Part shown: positions 43,085 through 55,970 of the stretch, piece by piece
Layout of the letters: each line of letters starts with the position of its first letter
Position numbering within the stretch: the stretch's first letter is position 1
Origin: Clusia tigrina
Taxonomy: Eukaryota; Arthropoda; Insecta; Diptera; Clusiidae
DNA: 64,000 nt
Assembly (NCBI GenBank): GCA_920105625.2
Contig: OV050030.1
Coordinates: 87,415,570-87,479,569 of the forward strand
Reading direction: 5' to 3'
Position numbers and translations under genes: made by a program
The notes under the pieces: generated by a model
Told to the model about the DNA's origin: nothing
The model's input: the letters and a program-made list of their open reading frames with translations, nothing else
Database searches by the model: none

Positions 43085-43808
43085 AAATTCATTAATAATT
43101 GCGATACCTGCAATAGAGCAAAATACGATAGGCGACCAATAAAAAATAAATTCAAAACTACACAAACAACGAAAGACTGTAAATAAATAGTCCACATGGA
43201 CATATATACAAACTCCAAATTAAATTTTATAACATTTATAGACAGATTCCAAGTTTGCGAGGGCATTTGTACTAGAAGATAGAAATAACCAGACAATAAT
43301 CGAAAAAATTAGACAGTATAAATCCCAAAAAAGACAATTCAAAAAACTCATAACCGACAACGAATTCAGAAGTATAAATATTAAAGATTTCCTTAGAAAT
43401 GAACACATTGAATTACACTTAGTAAAACCAAGTAACCACACTGGTAACTCTGTCATAGAAAGACTCCATAACACACTAACAGAGAAAATTAGGGCCCTTG
43501 GTATAGAAGAAAAAGAATTAAATATTCAAAATAAAATTAGCAAAGCGATCGAACAATATAACAATAGATACCACTCAATGACAAGAGAAAAGCCAATCAA
43601 CGTTGAAACAGGCAGATGCAAGAAAGACGTAATTTACAAAAGAATATATGACGAAAAACAGAGGCATATAAATAACGGAAACCAGACTAGGGAGCAATAT
43701 TTATATACAAGAAACGAGGGATATATAAAAAGCTATAAGAACGTTAGGCACAAAGAGCAACCAAAGTTTGTGAAAGCTACCACAAAACATACATGTAAGC
43801 AACATTAA
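43085..43808 (+). pseudogene. Errantivirus integrase, copy C3
   Basis: Starts at the zinc-finger half NCDTCNRAK, so the 5' part of pol is missing. It carries the same TAA as C1 and C2 (43184-43186), a two-base deletion near 43249 and an intact catalytic-core C-terminal frame 43578-43808. Confidence 0.85.
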
Positions 43809-43827
43809 AATAAAATACAAATTTGCA

Positions 43828-44366
43828 GGTGCAACGGATAATCATAACCTTACTAACACTGCTGACACCGATCAAAGCTGAACCCCCATATCACAACCGA
43901 GAAAATCGAGAGTAACTCCGGGTATATAGAAATAAGAATCGAAGACGTTAACTTTGCAGAATCATATGACACAATATTACACATAATAAACCCTACAGAT
44001 ATTGCAGACATCATTATAAACCTACACAACAATATACTTCAGGCTGACCTAGGAGACAAAACGAAAATACTAGAACTTCAACTAAATATCATCAAACATA
44101 AAGCCCAAACCCTGATACCACATAGACAAAGACGAGGCATGATAAACTTCCTGGGTACGGCTCAAAAATAGCTATACGAAACTATGGACGACAATCATAG
44201 GCAAGAGATAGGAGACCACCTTAGTGTAATAGATACAAATAATCACAACGCAATACAAAACCTCAACAAACAAATTAGTATCAATGACCATTTTAACAAA
44301 ACATTTTCCAAACTAAAGAACATAATAGAGGACAGAGACACAGTACTGAACAGACTCAATAACATA
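43828..44366 (+). pseudogene. Errantivirus env 5' part, copy C3, split by LINE K
   Basis: Same organisation as C1 env: acceptor-like TTTGCAG, furin-type RQRRG and fusion-like segment, with a TAG at 44169 and a three-base loss near 44330. It is cut at 44366 by LINE K and resumes at 48393. Confidence 0.8.
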
Positions 44367-44459
44367 TGGTAATGGTAATGGTTGTACGGGTTAGGCTAAG
44401 GCCTTTATGCACTGCGACCAACTTGATCTATTGTGCGCCCCTTCGTACTTAATTATTTA

Positions 44460-45324
44460 GTATACTAAATATATCAAGGAATCGGACCAGCTCCTTTGGA
44501 GAGAGCATTTGAAGGTCTTCATCTTCTAGTATATAGGAACTTAAGATCCTGTGTCTCCTGTGGCCTAATGCATCACAGTTGGTGATTAAGTGTCCCACAG
44601 ACTCCTCTTCATCACAGCAGAATCTGCAAGTGCTCGTGCTAGATATACCTATTTGTGTAGGTGTTTGTCGCAGGCGAAGTGGCCTGTTAATGCTCCAGAG
44701 AGTAATCTAAGGCATTTTTTGTTTAAGGTAAGAGCGAATTTTGCTCTATTAGCGTCAAAGCTCAGGAATTTTTTGGACCGTCAATGCCATTCCAATATTC
44801 GCTGATTTTATGTTGGATCCATTTTTTGGTCTCTTGTTTTATGTTGTTTTTATTAAAGCCAAAGAAGGGGGTGAGTCCACTAAATGATCCTTCAGCCCCT
44901 TTTTTGGCATAAAGTTCGTTACCTTCGTGTCATTGTACCTCTTGGTGAAATTGAGTACTAAGTCTGTGTGGTCACTTGCCTGGGTCATGTGCATAGCATC
45001 TTTGACCAAATTTAGAATTTCTAGGTGTCCAGTGAGATTTGCTGGTTTGAATTTTTCATTTGCATTGATTGAGAGTGCTTGCCTTGCAGCTTCCTCTTGT
45101 ATTGCTAGGTGTAGCGGTGGTAAATTTAACAGCGCTTCCATGCCAGCAGTTGGGGTAGTTCTCATAGCCTCTGTGATGCTTAGGCATGCCAGCCTTTGTA
45201 ATTTGCACAGTTTTAATTTGGCTGTTGTTTGTTTTGTTTTTCCCCACCCATTTGGGTGTATATCCAGAAGGTCATTTTGGGGCTCAGACCCCAGGATTTT
45301 CCCAGAAGTTGTTTTGTAGTCCAA
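44460..45324 (-). pseudogene. LINE K ORF2 C-terminal part with zinc knuckle
   Basis: The frame 44839-45324 encodes the end of the RT connection (KLQRLACLSITEAMRTTPTA, then MEALLNLPPLHLAIQEEA). Downstream, other frames give FALTLNKKCLRLLSGALTGH and CRFCCDEEESVGHLITNC, the C-terminal zinc knuckle, near 44580-44640. The RNase H domain expected between these is not present. Confidence 0.75.
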
Positions 45325-46389
45325 AGTTTTTTCGTGGCTTTTTTTATTACCGAGTTAAGGTGTGCCTCCCAGGTGAGTTTTTTATCCAGGATGATACCTA
45401 GATATTTTACCTCTTCATGTAAGGGTACCTCTATTCCATTTATTTTTAATGTTGGGATATCAAATGTCCTTTTCCTGGTGAAGGGGACAATAGTGGTTTT
45501 GCTGGGGTTGATTGATAGCCCCTCTTTCCTGCACCACTCCCATGGTGTGTCTAAGGCATCTTGCATCAGGTCTCCAATAGACCTTTCATGATTGCCTTGG
45601 ATTATTATAGATTATGTCATCTGCATATCCAATTGTTTTGTATCCTTTATTATTAAGGATCTGTATTAGGTTATCAACTAATATGGACCATAGCAGTGGT
45701 GATAGTACTCCCCCCTGCGGACATCCCTTTACCGCTGTAACACTCATGTTAACTTCCCCTAAAGGGGCTGTGATTATTGTTTGGTTTAGCATATTGCTTA
45801 CCCATTTTACTATTGCTGGATCTGCTCTCCTGTTGGACAGTGCCAGTTCTATTGCTTGAAAGTTCGCATTGTCGAAAGCACCCTCAATGTCCATGAATGC
45901 ACAGAGGGCTACCTCCTTTAGGCCTAGTGCCTTTTCAATATCACGAACAATTGTGTGCAGTGCTGTGACTGTAGATTTCCCTTTTTGATAGGCAAATTGT
46001 AGCTTATGTAGTGGAGTATTAGAGATTACCTCCTCTCTTAGGTAGCAGTCCAATATCTTTTCCATGGTTTTTAACATGAAGGACGTTAGACTGATTGGCC
46101 TGTTGGATTTGGGAGATTCAGGGAGTTTATTTCCACCCTTTGGTAGGAATATAGCCTTAACTTCCTGCCAAACTTTAGGAAAATATCCCAATCTTACAGT
46201 GGATCTAAAGATTTGAACCAAAATTTGTATTAATCTCCTGGTCCCTTTTGAAAGTAGGGCTGGAAATATACCATCAGGTCCAGTTGATTTGTAGGGTTTA
46301 AACGAGTTGATTGCCCATTCAACCCTTTCAAATTTTACTATTCTGAAGATAGTAGAGTTTCTTGCCCTGTAGCGATTGTACGCTGACAC
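45213..46389 (-). pseudogene. LINE K reverse transcriptase
   Basis: The 267-codon frame 45586-46389 carries KSTGPDGIFPALLSK, SNRPISLTSFMLK, MDIEGAFDNANF (catalytic Asp), GCPQGGVLSPLLW and GYADDIIY (catalytic YADD, 45616-45627), all intact. The thumb continues in the frame 45213-45566 (LSINPSKTTIVPFTRKR, KYLGIILDKKL). A one-base shift near 45590 separates them, and a further shift near 45240 leads to the C-terminal frame. Confidence 0.85.
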
Positions 46390-46499
46390 CCCATGATCGT
46401 TGTCGCTGGTTGTGTTAGGCCGGCAATCGGGGAAATGAGTTTTAAGAAGAAGCTCTAGTGTATCATTAAAAGTGGTTGTGAAAGTACCATCCGGTGCCT

Positions 46500-47612
46500 T
46501 TAGAGTGCCAATTGGATTAATTTGGACAGTGATTTTTGTATTCTGGCTGTCGTTGGGACATCTTTAAGTTCTTCACAGAAGTTTTTCCATGAGTTCCTTT
46601 TTGATTTCCTCAGTTCCTTGTTGTATAGTGGCAGGGATTTTTTATATTGGTTCCATGTTTTGTATTTCTTTGCGTCATTGAATTTAGACCTTGCTATTTG
46701 CCGCAAATTAGCTAGTTCTTTGTCCCACCAAGGGACCCTCTTCGTTGAGGTTTTTGTCTTGAGTGGACTACATTCGTGATATGAGGATATAATGGAGTCA
46801 GTCAGAGCTTCAACTGATGCATCCAATTCCTCTGTCGATCTTATGTGAAGCATGCTTCTGGTTAGCTTAGTTTCTAAGCACTCTGAGTATTTATCCCAGT
46901 TTGTTGATTTAGGGCTTCTATAGAGCATTACGCTCTTATTTAACCCCATGATTTCAAAGAGAATATGTTTATGATCAGACATTGAGTCCTCATCAGAGAT
47001 TCTCCAGTTCGTGATCATATCAAGTGAATTATTTGTTATGAGTGTTAAGTCAAGAACCTCTTGTCGTATGGCATTTTCAAAGGTGGGTTTATTACCCCTG
47101 TTTGCAATAGCTATGCTAGTTTGTAGTAAAAGTTGTAGGAGTGACTCACCTCTTGTGTTTGTATCTGTACTGCCCAAGATTGTGTTGTGCGCATTTGCAT
47201 CGCAACCAATGATTAACGTCTTGTTGTGTGTCTTACAGTAGTTCACTAGACCTATGATATTCGGTGGTGGTGCTTCGTTGGTGTCTCCTGGAAAGTAAGC
47301 TGAGGCCATGACAGCATCTATTTTCTTCCCATTTGCATCCACTTCGACGAGTACTGCTGCTGTGTCGCCATTCATAAACTCTATAAATGGCAGATATTTA
47401 ATGTAGGTATCAATGATAAGTGCAGCCCTGGGTTTGACTGCACCCACGTCATAGATTACCTGTGTGTTTGGTGTATTGAGGCCTACTATCTTGCCTCTAT
47501 GTATCCAGGGCTCCTGGATAAGCCCTATGTTGGTGCTTCCACCGGCAAACCGTCTGCTAAGTTCGGCCGTTGCAGCTTTAGCATGGTGAAGATTTGTCTG
47601 GATGCACTCCAT
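46500..47612 (-). pseudogene. LINE K ORF2, endonuclease
   Basis: A 370-codon frame starting MECIQTNLHHAKAATAELSR. The apurinic-type endonuclease residues are in place: QEPWIHRGK, MASAYFPGD, GCDANAHNTILGSTD, EVLDLTLITN and SMSDHKHILF. The linker to RT ends near SKLIQLAL, where a frameshift occurs before the RT frame. The start overlaps the end of ORF1 by 88 bases. Confidence 0.85.
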
Positions 47613-48105
47613 GTTGATGCTACTGAGTTGGGGTTGGATGGAGTACTTTCGTCCTCTTCTTCCAACTCCACAGCATCCTTTTTATCCGCCAGCTCATCAG
47701 CATTGGCGGATGCAGCCTTTAGCCTGAGATTCACTTGGCCAAATCTAAAGTTGACCTTATCACCGGATTCCACAAGGCTGGCTGCTGATTTCTGGACCTC
47801 TGCCTTTTGGGGCCTGGTTTTCCGCCTTCGACCTTGTTTGTAGGCATAGGGAGCATAGCTTTGGCGTATGCCTCTTCTCTGCTGAACCCTTTCTTGAGGA
47901 AGTAACTGAACCACTTTTTGCCCGCGCCGCCGAGTTTTTTAGGCTTTTCAGCTTCTGCTTCCGTGCCTATCGGATTTTAGTGGTCGGCGTTTTGGCTCGC
48001 GCCAATCGAGGGCTGCTCTGCCTCTCTTTGCTGAGGTGCTGTGGCCTCTTTGTGTGAGCTATTGTGGCTGCTCTCGCCATTCGGTTTTTGTTTATCTGTG
48101 TTCAT
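47525..48105 (-). pseudogene. LINE K ORF1
   Basis: An ATG at 48105 (- strand) opens a frame beginning MNTDKQKPNGESSHNSS. It contains LGGAGKKWFSYFLKKGFSRE, a motif (LSGA-x-K-F-x-x-LL-x-G) common in ORF1 of LOA-type LINEs. A TAG interrupts it near 47980. The rest reads in frame 47525-47914 and ends overlapping ORF2. No DUF4780 part is visible, so ORF1 may be internally deleted. Confidence 0.6.
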
Positions 48106-48392
48106 TTTGTTCCCGAGAGTAAAGGGGAAATATCGGTCCACCACGCCAGTGCTCCGGTAGCGCGGTAAGGCATGGATTGAAATGGGGCCTTACCTGGGCA
48201 CCCCAAGTTCGCTATTAAGCTTGGCTCTACCCCGTCAAGCAAGCCCACAAGCATAGCTGTTCCACTGTGGGTTTAGGGGGTTTGTTTGGGTCAATAAGCC
48301 AGTCCGCGCTCCAGACTGGAGATCCAGAGCGCGGGCGGACCCTTGCCCCAGGGAGTTTTCCTTCTCCCCGCCCGGGGGGACTCAATAACATA

Positions 48393-48630
48393 GACAGATA
48401 TGACAAAGATCTCCAACAACAAGTCACCTACACCGACCTTACATTACAACTAAAAGTATTACAGGATAACATAGAACACCTTTAAACAGAATATAGCCGC
48501 ATCGAGATTAGGACTGCTTTATAGCAACATACTAACAAATGACGAAATCAATACTTACGAAGTCGACTTTAACAAACTGCAGAATATAAGATAGGCACAC
48601 TTATAGATAACCACAATAACACTATCTTGC
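48393..48630 (+). pseudogene. Errantivirus env continuation, copy C3
   Basis: Continues the env helical region after LINE K (NIEHL, then a frame change, then a YEVDFNKLQNI block). A deletion relative to C1 removes about 70 bases before the repeat block. Confidence 0.75.
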
Positions 48631-48631
48631 A

Positions 48632-50790
48632 GAAGTCTGAAGTCGGGTTAGACCGACTTCGAAATACCCAATACTTTTTCTTGTGCGAGCAATTTCAACA
48701 ATGGGGATGTTTTCTTCATAAATCATCATTAGGAGCATATTCACGGTAATTTTTGGTAGGGTACCTTGAAATGATTATAATGGCCCCATTTCTTGTGGAT
48801 GGCTTTGTAGTGTCAATATAACCACTAATATAAAATTTCGCCAAAAAATATTGTATAGGACGAAAGTTATAATAATATGCCCAATAGTGGGTGTGGCTGT
48901 AGAAATAACACGCCCATTTTTTGTGCGGTGTTAGTACCCGCAACATTCCTATGAAATTTCGTTGATAAATCTTTAATAGGAACCTAGTAATGATTTTTGG
49001 TTAATTGTGAGCGTGTCAGTAGTAATAATCTGCCCATATTTGGAATGCATGCTAGTACACACCCAGTATATACATATACCAATTTGTTTTCATATATCAT
49101 CACTAGAAGCATAGATAGGATAACTGTCTTTAAGTGGGGTCCCCAAAGGTCATTATATGGAACTGACCGACTTCGAATCTTGTATATGGCTTGATAGGGT
49201 CCATTTACGTACTAATGTAAAATTTCGTCCAAAAATATTGTATAGGTCGTAAGTTATAATAATATGTGAATAGTAGGCGTGGCTGTAGAAATAACACGCC
49301 CATTTATTGTGTGGTGTTTAATGTTAGTACCCGCAATATTCCTGTGAAATTTCGTTGATAAATCTTTAATAGGAACACAGTAATGATTTTTGGCTAATTG
49401 TGGCGTGATCTCCATATTTTGCAAACACACTATTATGGACCCCATGTATATTTCTGCAAATTTTTATTCCGCTGGCATCAATACGAGCATAGGTAGGCTA
49501 ATTTTAATTTTTTGACCCGAAAGTTCCTCATATCAAAAGAGGGCTTGTATTTTCTCTGATCAGCCCCAATTGTTGCAGATAGCTTTATAATGTCTACATG
49601 ATCCTTCCCGTAAAATTTCGTTCGTAAATCTCTGCCAGATCTTATGCTTTTAATATTTGTTAATAGTGGGCGTGGCAGTTAATATACTCGTATACCGCCC
49701 ACTTTTTGCACAGTGGTTAGTAGGACCCACATCTCCATAACTGCCAAATAATCATACGATTCCGTCAATTGGACCGAAGTTATAGTCATTTTAAAAAAAG
49801 TGAAAAAAGTTCCTTATATGGGAGGTAGGCGTGGTCCTTGTCGAAATCGGCCCATATAGAAATCTGGTTCTGTATCTTTATCCCGACTATACTTTCGCAA
49901 AATTTCGTCCAAAAATATTGTATAGGTCGTAAGTTATAATAATATGTGAATAGTAGGCGTGGCTGTAGAAATAACACGCCCATTTTTTGTGTGGTTTTTA
50001 ATGTTAGTGCCCGCAACATTCCTGTGAAATTTCGTTGATAAATCTTTAATAGGAACACAGTAATGAATTTTGGCTAATTGTGGGCGTGGCAGTTGTATTA
50101 TGATCTCCATATTTTGCCAACACCCTATTATGGACCCCATGTATATTTTTATTCCGCTGGCATCAATACGAGCATAGGTAGGCTAATTTTAATTTTAGAC
50201 CCGAAAGTTCCTTATATCAAAAGTGGGCGTGTATTTTCTCTGATCAGCCCTAATTGTTGCAGATAGCTTTATAATGTCCACAGGATTCTTCCCGTAAAAT
50301 TTCGTCCGTAAATCTCTACCAGATCTTAAGCTATTAATATTCGTTAATAGTGGGCGTGGCAGTTAATATACTCGTATACCGCCCACTTTTTGCACAGTGT
50401 TTAGTAGGACCCACATCTGCATAACTGCCAAATAATCATACGATTCCATCAATTGGACCGAAGTTATAGTCATTTTAAAAAAAGTGAAAAAAGTTCCTTA
50501 TATGGGAGGTAGGCGTGGTCCTTGTCCAAATTGGCCCATATAGAAATCTGGTTCTGTATCTTTATCCAGACTATACTTTTGCAAAATTTCATTAAGATAG
50601 CTCTAACGGTGTAGAAAAAAAGTGGCCACAGACGGAGAGACGGACAGACGGACAGACGGACGGACAAAATAAAAATTGCTTAGAAAGTGATTCTGATCAT
50701 ATCTGTATATATATATATATCCATACCTACCACGCCTCCTTCTTGAAATTGCAAACCCTCTCAAAAGCACAAAATTAGTGTACCCTATTT
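48632..50790 (+). repeat. Non-coding repeat block in env, unit 2, with 680 bp tandem duplication
   Basis: It is paralogous to 30487-31990. The segment starting AATTTCGTCC at 49221 is repeated from 49901, a period of 680 bases, apparently through the shared word AAAATTTCG. The second repeat (49901 onward) is almost identical to unit 1, whereas the first is several per cent diverged. Confidence 0.8.
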
Positions 50791-51530
50791 AACTTTTTTA
50801 AAGGTAAAGGGAATAAAAACAGAGAACTAATTTTAGACTAACAGAAAATTGTGCATTATAAAAACATAACATTCATTTACGAAAAAAACAAAGACCTAAA
50901 AAAACCTAGAGCCTCTCAGAAATTGCCTAACAAAACAAAATTTTTTACAAATATTTAACAATGCGACAGTAATTATAGAAATTATACCTGGAGTAATATT
51001 TTTAAAAAATCAAGTAAATGAAACACTTGTAAACAATTATATAATGAAAAAGAAGATTTAAATGGAAATTATGTAAAAAGTTTTAACAATTGCTCGATAG
51101 AAATGAAAGAGAAAAAATTTTATAATACTGAAATAATATTTAGGCACAGCTTTATCACTAAGAAGTATTTAGAAAAAATAAAAAATTAAAATAAAAAATT
51201 AATATTCGATGAAATTGTACTAGAACAAATCGAAAACATAGGAAAGATTAATGAACTAAAATATATTAAGAAAAAACTAAACATATACGGATCAATTACA
51301 TTCGTATCTTTAGTAATTGTAACCATACTGGTAATCGCACTTGTTTTCAAACACAGAAAATTCAAAGTTAAAATTACGAACATGATGACTCAGGAGAGTC
51401 CTCAATTTAAGGCGGGAGGACTTACGTCAGCAGCGCAATTAAGCGCCGCCAAAGCGACGAAAGTAACGCCAGCAGCGCAACCAAACGCTGCTTACTCAAC
51501 TGACACTCTTTTCCAATATAAATAATAGAT
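50791..51530 (+). pseudogene. Env C-terminal part, unit 2
   Basis: Near-identical to 31991-32726, with the same transmembrane segment and basic tail running into the LTR. The final bases differ (AAATAATAG for AAAATATAG). Confidence 0.75.
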
Positions 51531-51646
51531 GTACGCAAAGGCGGAAACATATTAAAAAAAGAAACCCTCCACTTGCCGAAATGCACCAACGTCCCCATAC
51601 TCACATTTCAGTTAGTTCATTTTCTCTTTCCGACTATATTTGTGCA
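51420..51646 (+). repeat. LTR fragment (first 227 bp), unit 2
   Basis: Same truncation point (TTTGTGCA) by LINE J as in unit 1, showing the two arose from one rearranged ancestor. Confidence 0.85.
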
Positions 51647-51858
51647 TTCCGTGTTGGATTTGCCTGACATCCCATCGGAAGCGTCCTTAGGTGGCGGATA
51701 GGGGGACCCTTGGTAGGCAAATGACATTACTTCTGAACCTCTTAGGAGGGGCGGGAGTTATGGCTGTCTGTCTATCACAATGATGGTATAGAGAATGGGT
51801 ACCATCCGCGGACCAAACTGGTTAGGGAGGAGTCCAGAACAAAAACCACTGTCTGGCG

Positions 51859-53111
51859 ATGGACAACAATAGGTTAATTACTCCAGGTGGAACCCACGCA
51901 TGTGGAAATCCACCTGCTTCGGCGTCAGGGGCACAGATTCTGGAGGCCCCAACCATCGCTAAAGTCTCTCGCCTTTATCAGCGAGAGCGCATCCTGGAGG
52001 AGACGGGGGTTGTTACCGCAATCTCTGCTTTTTCAGAGACGGAGGAACGTACCCTGGATACAGAGGGCCTGCGTCGGGAAGTCACCACAGTGGCGGAACG
52101 ACCGACCAGTGGTTCTGGGGCAACGAGAACTCAAACGAGGAGGAAGAGAAAGAAGCGGCTTGCTAGGCTCGTGCAGGAGAAATATTCACATGTCTCTGCC
52201 GGCCCTTCTGTATCAACTCCCTCCAAAAGGCCCAGGTCGGCGGAAGTGAAACACACGGAAGCCACCGAGCTTGCGGAGGGATTGACCGCTCCGAAATCTC
52301 GCTCGCGAGGTAAGCGGCGGAAGATTGTTGCTGAAAACAGCATACCCATCTGCCCTGCAGCTGTTACTGCTGGTGGCGCCACGACCCCAAAGGGTACGAG
52401 CGAAACCTCGGTGGCGGTTAATGTGGCGGGGAAGAATGTTGCCAATAAGCTGCAGTTTGCCCAGCCCCTCGTATCCAGCAAAACCATCTGCCAGGCGAAA
52501 TCTTTGCCAGTGGCGGGTGGTGAGCTGGGCCTTCGCCCAAGCACTTCCAAAGGTGCAGCCAAGCCATCGTACAGCGAGAAGGCTACCAATGGCGGTGATT
52601 GGGAAGCTGGGGGCTGACCATCGGCTGACTGACTGATGCAGAGATAAAACACTGCAAAGGTCATCTGATGCGTCGCGTCATTGCTTCCGGTCCTGAAGCT
52701 AATGCCAAGGGCTATGAGACAAAGGACGACACTCTACAGGTGTCGTGCGCGTCTCAGGCGAACTTTGATTGGCTCAGGGGTGTAGTCAATGACGTGCCCC
52801 CCATGGGGACCACTCACTTCGCGGTCTATAGCGAAGCAGGCGTGTCCCTCAGGAAGGCCATCTGCTGGATTCCGGATACCGATCTCACGACCACAGATGT
52901 CCTATACTGTCTGCGTGCTCAGAACCCTGGCATCAACACAAGGCTTTGGAGAGTTCTTTCGCACACCAGGGGTAGCAACCGGGATGGTAAAGAAGGTGCT
53001 AATCTTGTGGTTCGAGTGGATGAGGCCTCTGTTGATGTCATGGTTTCTCGGTACCGGAGCCGTCTGAGTCTCTTCTTTGGGGCTGTAACATTTCATGTCT
53101 TTCCCAGATGA
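51859..53111 (+). pseudogene. LINE J copy 2 ORF1 (two frames)
   Basis: Frames 51859-52617 and 52668-53111 match copy 1. In the second, Thr replaces Pro in the WIPDTDL block. The ATGA overlap with ORF2 (53108-53111) is kept. Confidence 0.65.
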
Positions 53112-53980
53112 ATGGCTCGGACGATTCTCGTAGCTATCGTCCTTTGGCGGTAACGCAGATCAACTTGCAGCATTCTAAAGCCGCTACTGTACTCCTAAGT
53201 AGACGACTCACCCAGCTGCACACATCACCCCACATAACAACATTACAAGAGCCCTGGGTCTTTAGGGGTCGCCTCTGTGGCCTTGGCTCATTGAAAGGGG
53301 CCACGATATTCTATGACAGAAACTCGTTTAGACCTAGAGCCGGTCTTATAATATCATCCCATCTCGCAGCGACCTGCCTTGACGCATTTTGTTGTCAGGA
53401 TCTGGTTGCGGCAGAGATTAGTTTTAAGAGTATGCACGGATGGTCGAGGTTCGTGATTGCATCTGCCTACTTTCCTTACGATGCTTTGGAGGCGGCACCA
53501 CCTGGGAAGGTCGCTACTCTCGTAGGGTTCTGTGAGCGGCGCAGTCTTGGTCTGGTTCTTTGCTGTGATGCTAATGCCCAGCATACTATCTGGGGCAGCA
53601 GCAAGTGCAATGAGCGGGGCTCTCAACTTTTCGAGTATATTGCCTCCTCCAGCCTGAACATCCACAATGTAGGCAGGCAGCCTTCTTTTGTGAATACGAG
53701 AAGGCAGGAGGTAATTGACTTCACCCTGTCAAATCCAAGACTGGGGTGGTCGATCAACAACTGGAGGGTCCTTGCCGAAGACTCGTGCTCGGACCACAGA
53801 TACATTGAGTTTCAGTGTGGCGGGCGGGCGCAGATGCCATTACCCACCAGAAACCCAAGAAAAACAGACTGGCCAAAGTTCAGGGAGGCACTGCGTAGCA
53901 ATTACGTGGCTCCTATGCGGAGAGGCAAAGTGAGACACTCAGCTTGCTGTTGGAGTCACACTTTCCAGGAAATCAGGTAA
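53108..53980 (+). pseudogene. LINE J copy 2 endonuclease
   Basis: The 290-codon frame is identical in translation to the copy at 34304-35176 as far as read, with all endonuclease motifs kept and the same 3' deletion. Confidence 0.85.
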
Positions 53981-54855
53981 GCATAGCCCGTCAGCAACCA
54001 TCTTTGGTCGGAACTGTTCTCAGGGCAGCTACACCCTCGCGACATGATTTGTATGTCGCCAGAACTGTGGCGAATGTGGCTGCTATTAGATTTGCTATCA
54101 AATCCTTTGACAGCTTCAAGTCACCCGGACTGGATGGCATATGTCCGATTGTGTTGAAGGAAGGCATTGAGTTAGTGTTGGCAGCACTGAAGAAGATCGT
54201 CACTGCACTTCTCGCACTGGCCTATGTACCACGCTCTTGGAGGATGGTGAGGATTGCTTTCATTCCGAAGGTTGGAAGAGACGACTACACCAATCCCAAG
54301 AGCTTTAGACCTATTAGTATGACCTCGTTCATGCTAAAGATTTTAGAACGGCTGGTGGAGCTTCGCATGTGTAGGGAGTCTCTGAAGACGCATCCACTCT
54401 CTCCATTTCAGCATGCCTATCAAAGCGGAAAATACTGCGAGACGGCTCTGCAAAACCTTGTTGGAAGGATAGAGCGAGGCATCGACAGGAAAGAATACGT
54501 AATAGGCATCTTTGGGGACATAGAGGGTGCGTTTGACAATGCTACTTTCGACAATATGTGCGGCTCTGCTAGGCGGCATGGCGTGGACCGAGCTCTAGTA
54601 AATTGGATACGTTCAATTCTGGCCCAGAGAATCATAACGGTGCGGGCGGAGGAAGATTTGCTGGTGTCGTCTGGGGTTAATAGAGGCTGTCCCCAAGGTG
54701 GCGTACTGTCTCCATTGCTCTGGTGCATGGTAATCGATCCCCTGCTTAACACCATTGATGACTCGGGTGTATACGCTCAGGCATATGCGTATGATGTTGG
54801 CTGTCTTGTGACAGGTACATCCCATGCAGAATGGTGCAGAGACCTCTGGATATGA
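53944..54855 (+). pseudogene. LINE J copy 2 reverse transcriptase
   Basis: As in copy 1 but with the normal GCPQGGVLSPLLW block. The active site is again AYAYDVG, with TAT at 54790-54792 replacing the expected GAT. His replaces Leu near the frame end (SHAEW). Confidence 0.85.
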
Positions 54856-55970
54856 TTGACACTTGGTGCAGTTCGAATGGGCTATCGGCTAATCCTGTCA
54901 AGACTGGTATTGTCCTCTTTACCAGAAGGAGAAAGCTTGATGGACTTATTCTGCCTACACTAAAAGGAGTCACTATCCAGCTATCCAAGGAAATCAAATA
55001 TCTTGGAGTCATCCTTGATAACACACTTCTTTGGAAAACACATGTCGAACTGAAGACATCCAAAGCACTGTCAGTTTTCTGGCAGTGTAAGTGCATTTTT
55101 GGTAAGACATGGGGTCTTTCCCCTAGTAAGGTCCTATGGATCTATACAGCTATGGTAATACCTATTATAACTTATGCATCGATGGTTTGGATGAGCAGAG
55201 TTTCTCTTGTAGGGGTCAAAAAAGCTCTATCAAAACTACAACGTGCTGTGGCTATATGTTGTTCCGGGGCATTTCCGACTACTCCAGGCCCGGCACTTGA
55301 TGCTTTGGTGAATCTCCTGCCACTAGATGCCTTCATCCGGGGAGAGGCCGTTAAGGCCATCTGCAGAGTGAAACATAGTGGCCACTGGTATGGGGTGTAC
55401 TCAATATTGGACGACGGCGCAGGCACTGACATCGATTCTGCAATTCTGTCTATACCCCCGGACTCCATGTCGTCAACCGTCATACTATAAAAGCGGTACA
55501 ATGTGTTGCTGCCAGAGGCTCGTTCATGGTTAGATCGAACGAGCCCGGCAAACACTGCTGCCGTATTTTCACTGATGGCTCCAGGACTGAAGAAGGTTCA
55601 GGTTCTGGTGTCTTCGTCGTGGAATACCTACCTACCTGCTATCTCTGACCGATGGTCACGGTTCGTTCCATCTTTAGGTAGGAGGGACTGCAGGCTGTTG
55701 GTTGGCGTGATGACAGGGCACTTTCTATGGGCTAGGCACATGGAAAGGATTGGCATATGAGACAATGCGCTGTGCCCAGCCTGTGGAGAAGAAGACGAGG
55801 CGGCGGACCATTTTCTTTGCGTCTGCCCTGCCTTTGCTCGAATCAGGTTTGGAATTTTTGGCACTGATATGCTGAGGAGTAACCAACTTGGCTCCTTGGC
55901 ACCACAGGATCTACTTCTATTTCTTCGAAGGTCGGGTAGATCAAAACCAGAATAAAAGGGAACCTTAAGC
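54831..55970 (+). pseudogene. LINE J copy 2 ORF2 C-terminal part
   Basis: The thumb frame runs further than in copy 1 (54831-55490, 219 codons) because the stop is absent. The RNase H stub and CPACGEEDEAADHFLCVC knuckle follow as in copy 1. Confidence 0.8.

Larger units (their letters stand above)
44367..48378 (-). mobile_element. LOA-like LINE K (minus strand) inserted in env
   Basis: A 4012 bp element flanked by the 14 bp direct repeat GACTCAATAACATA (44353-44366 and 48379-48392). It has ORF1 and ORF2 on the - strand. Its 3' end (left border) is a short tandem tail, CCATTACCATTACCA on the - strand, instead of poly-A. The 5' end is GC-rich. RNase H appears deleted and the ORFs have frameshifts, but the ends are complete, so insertion was full length or nearly so. 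Confidence 0.9.
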
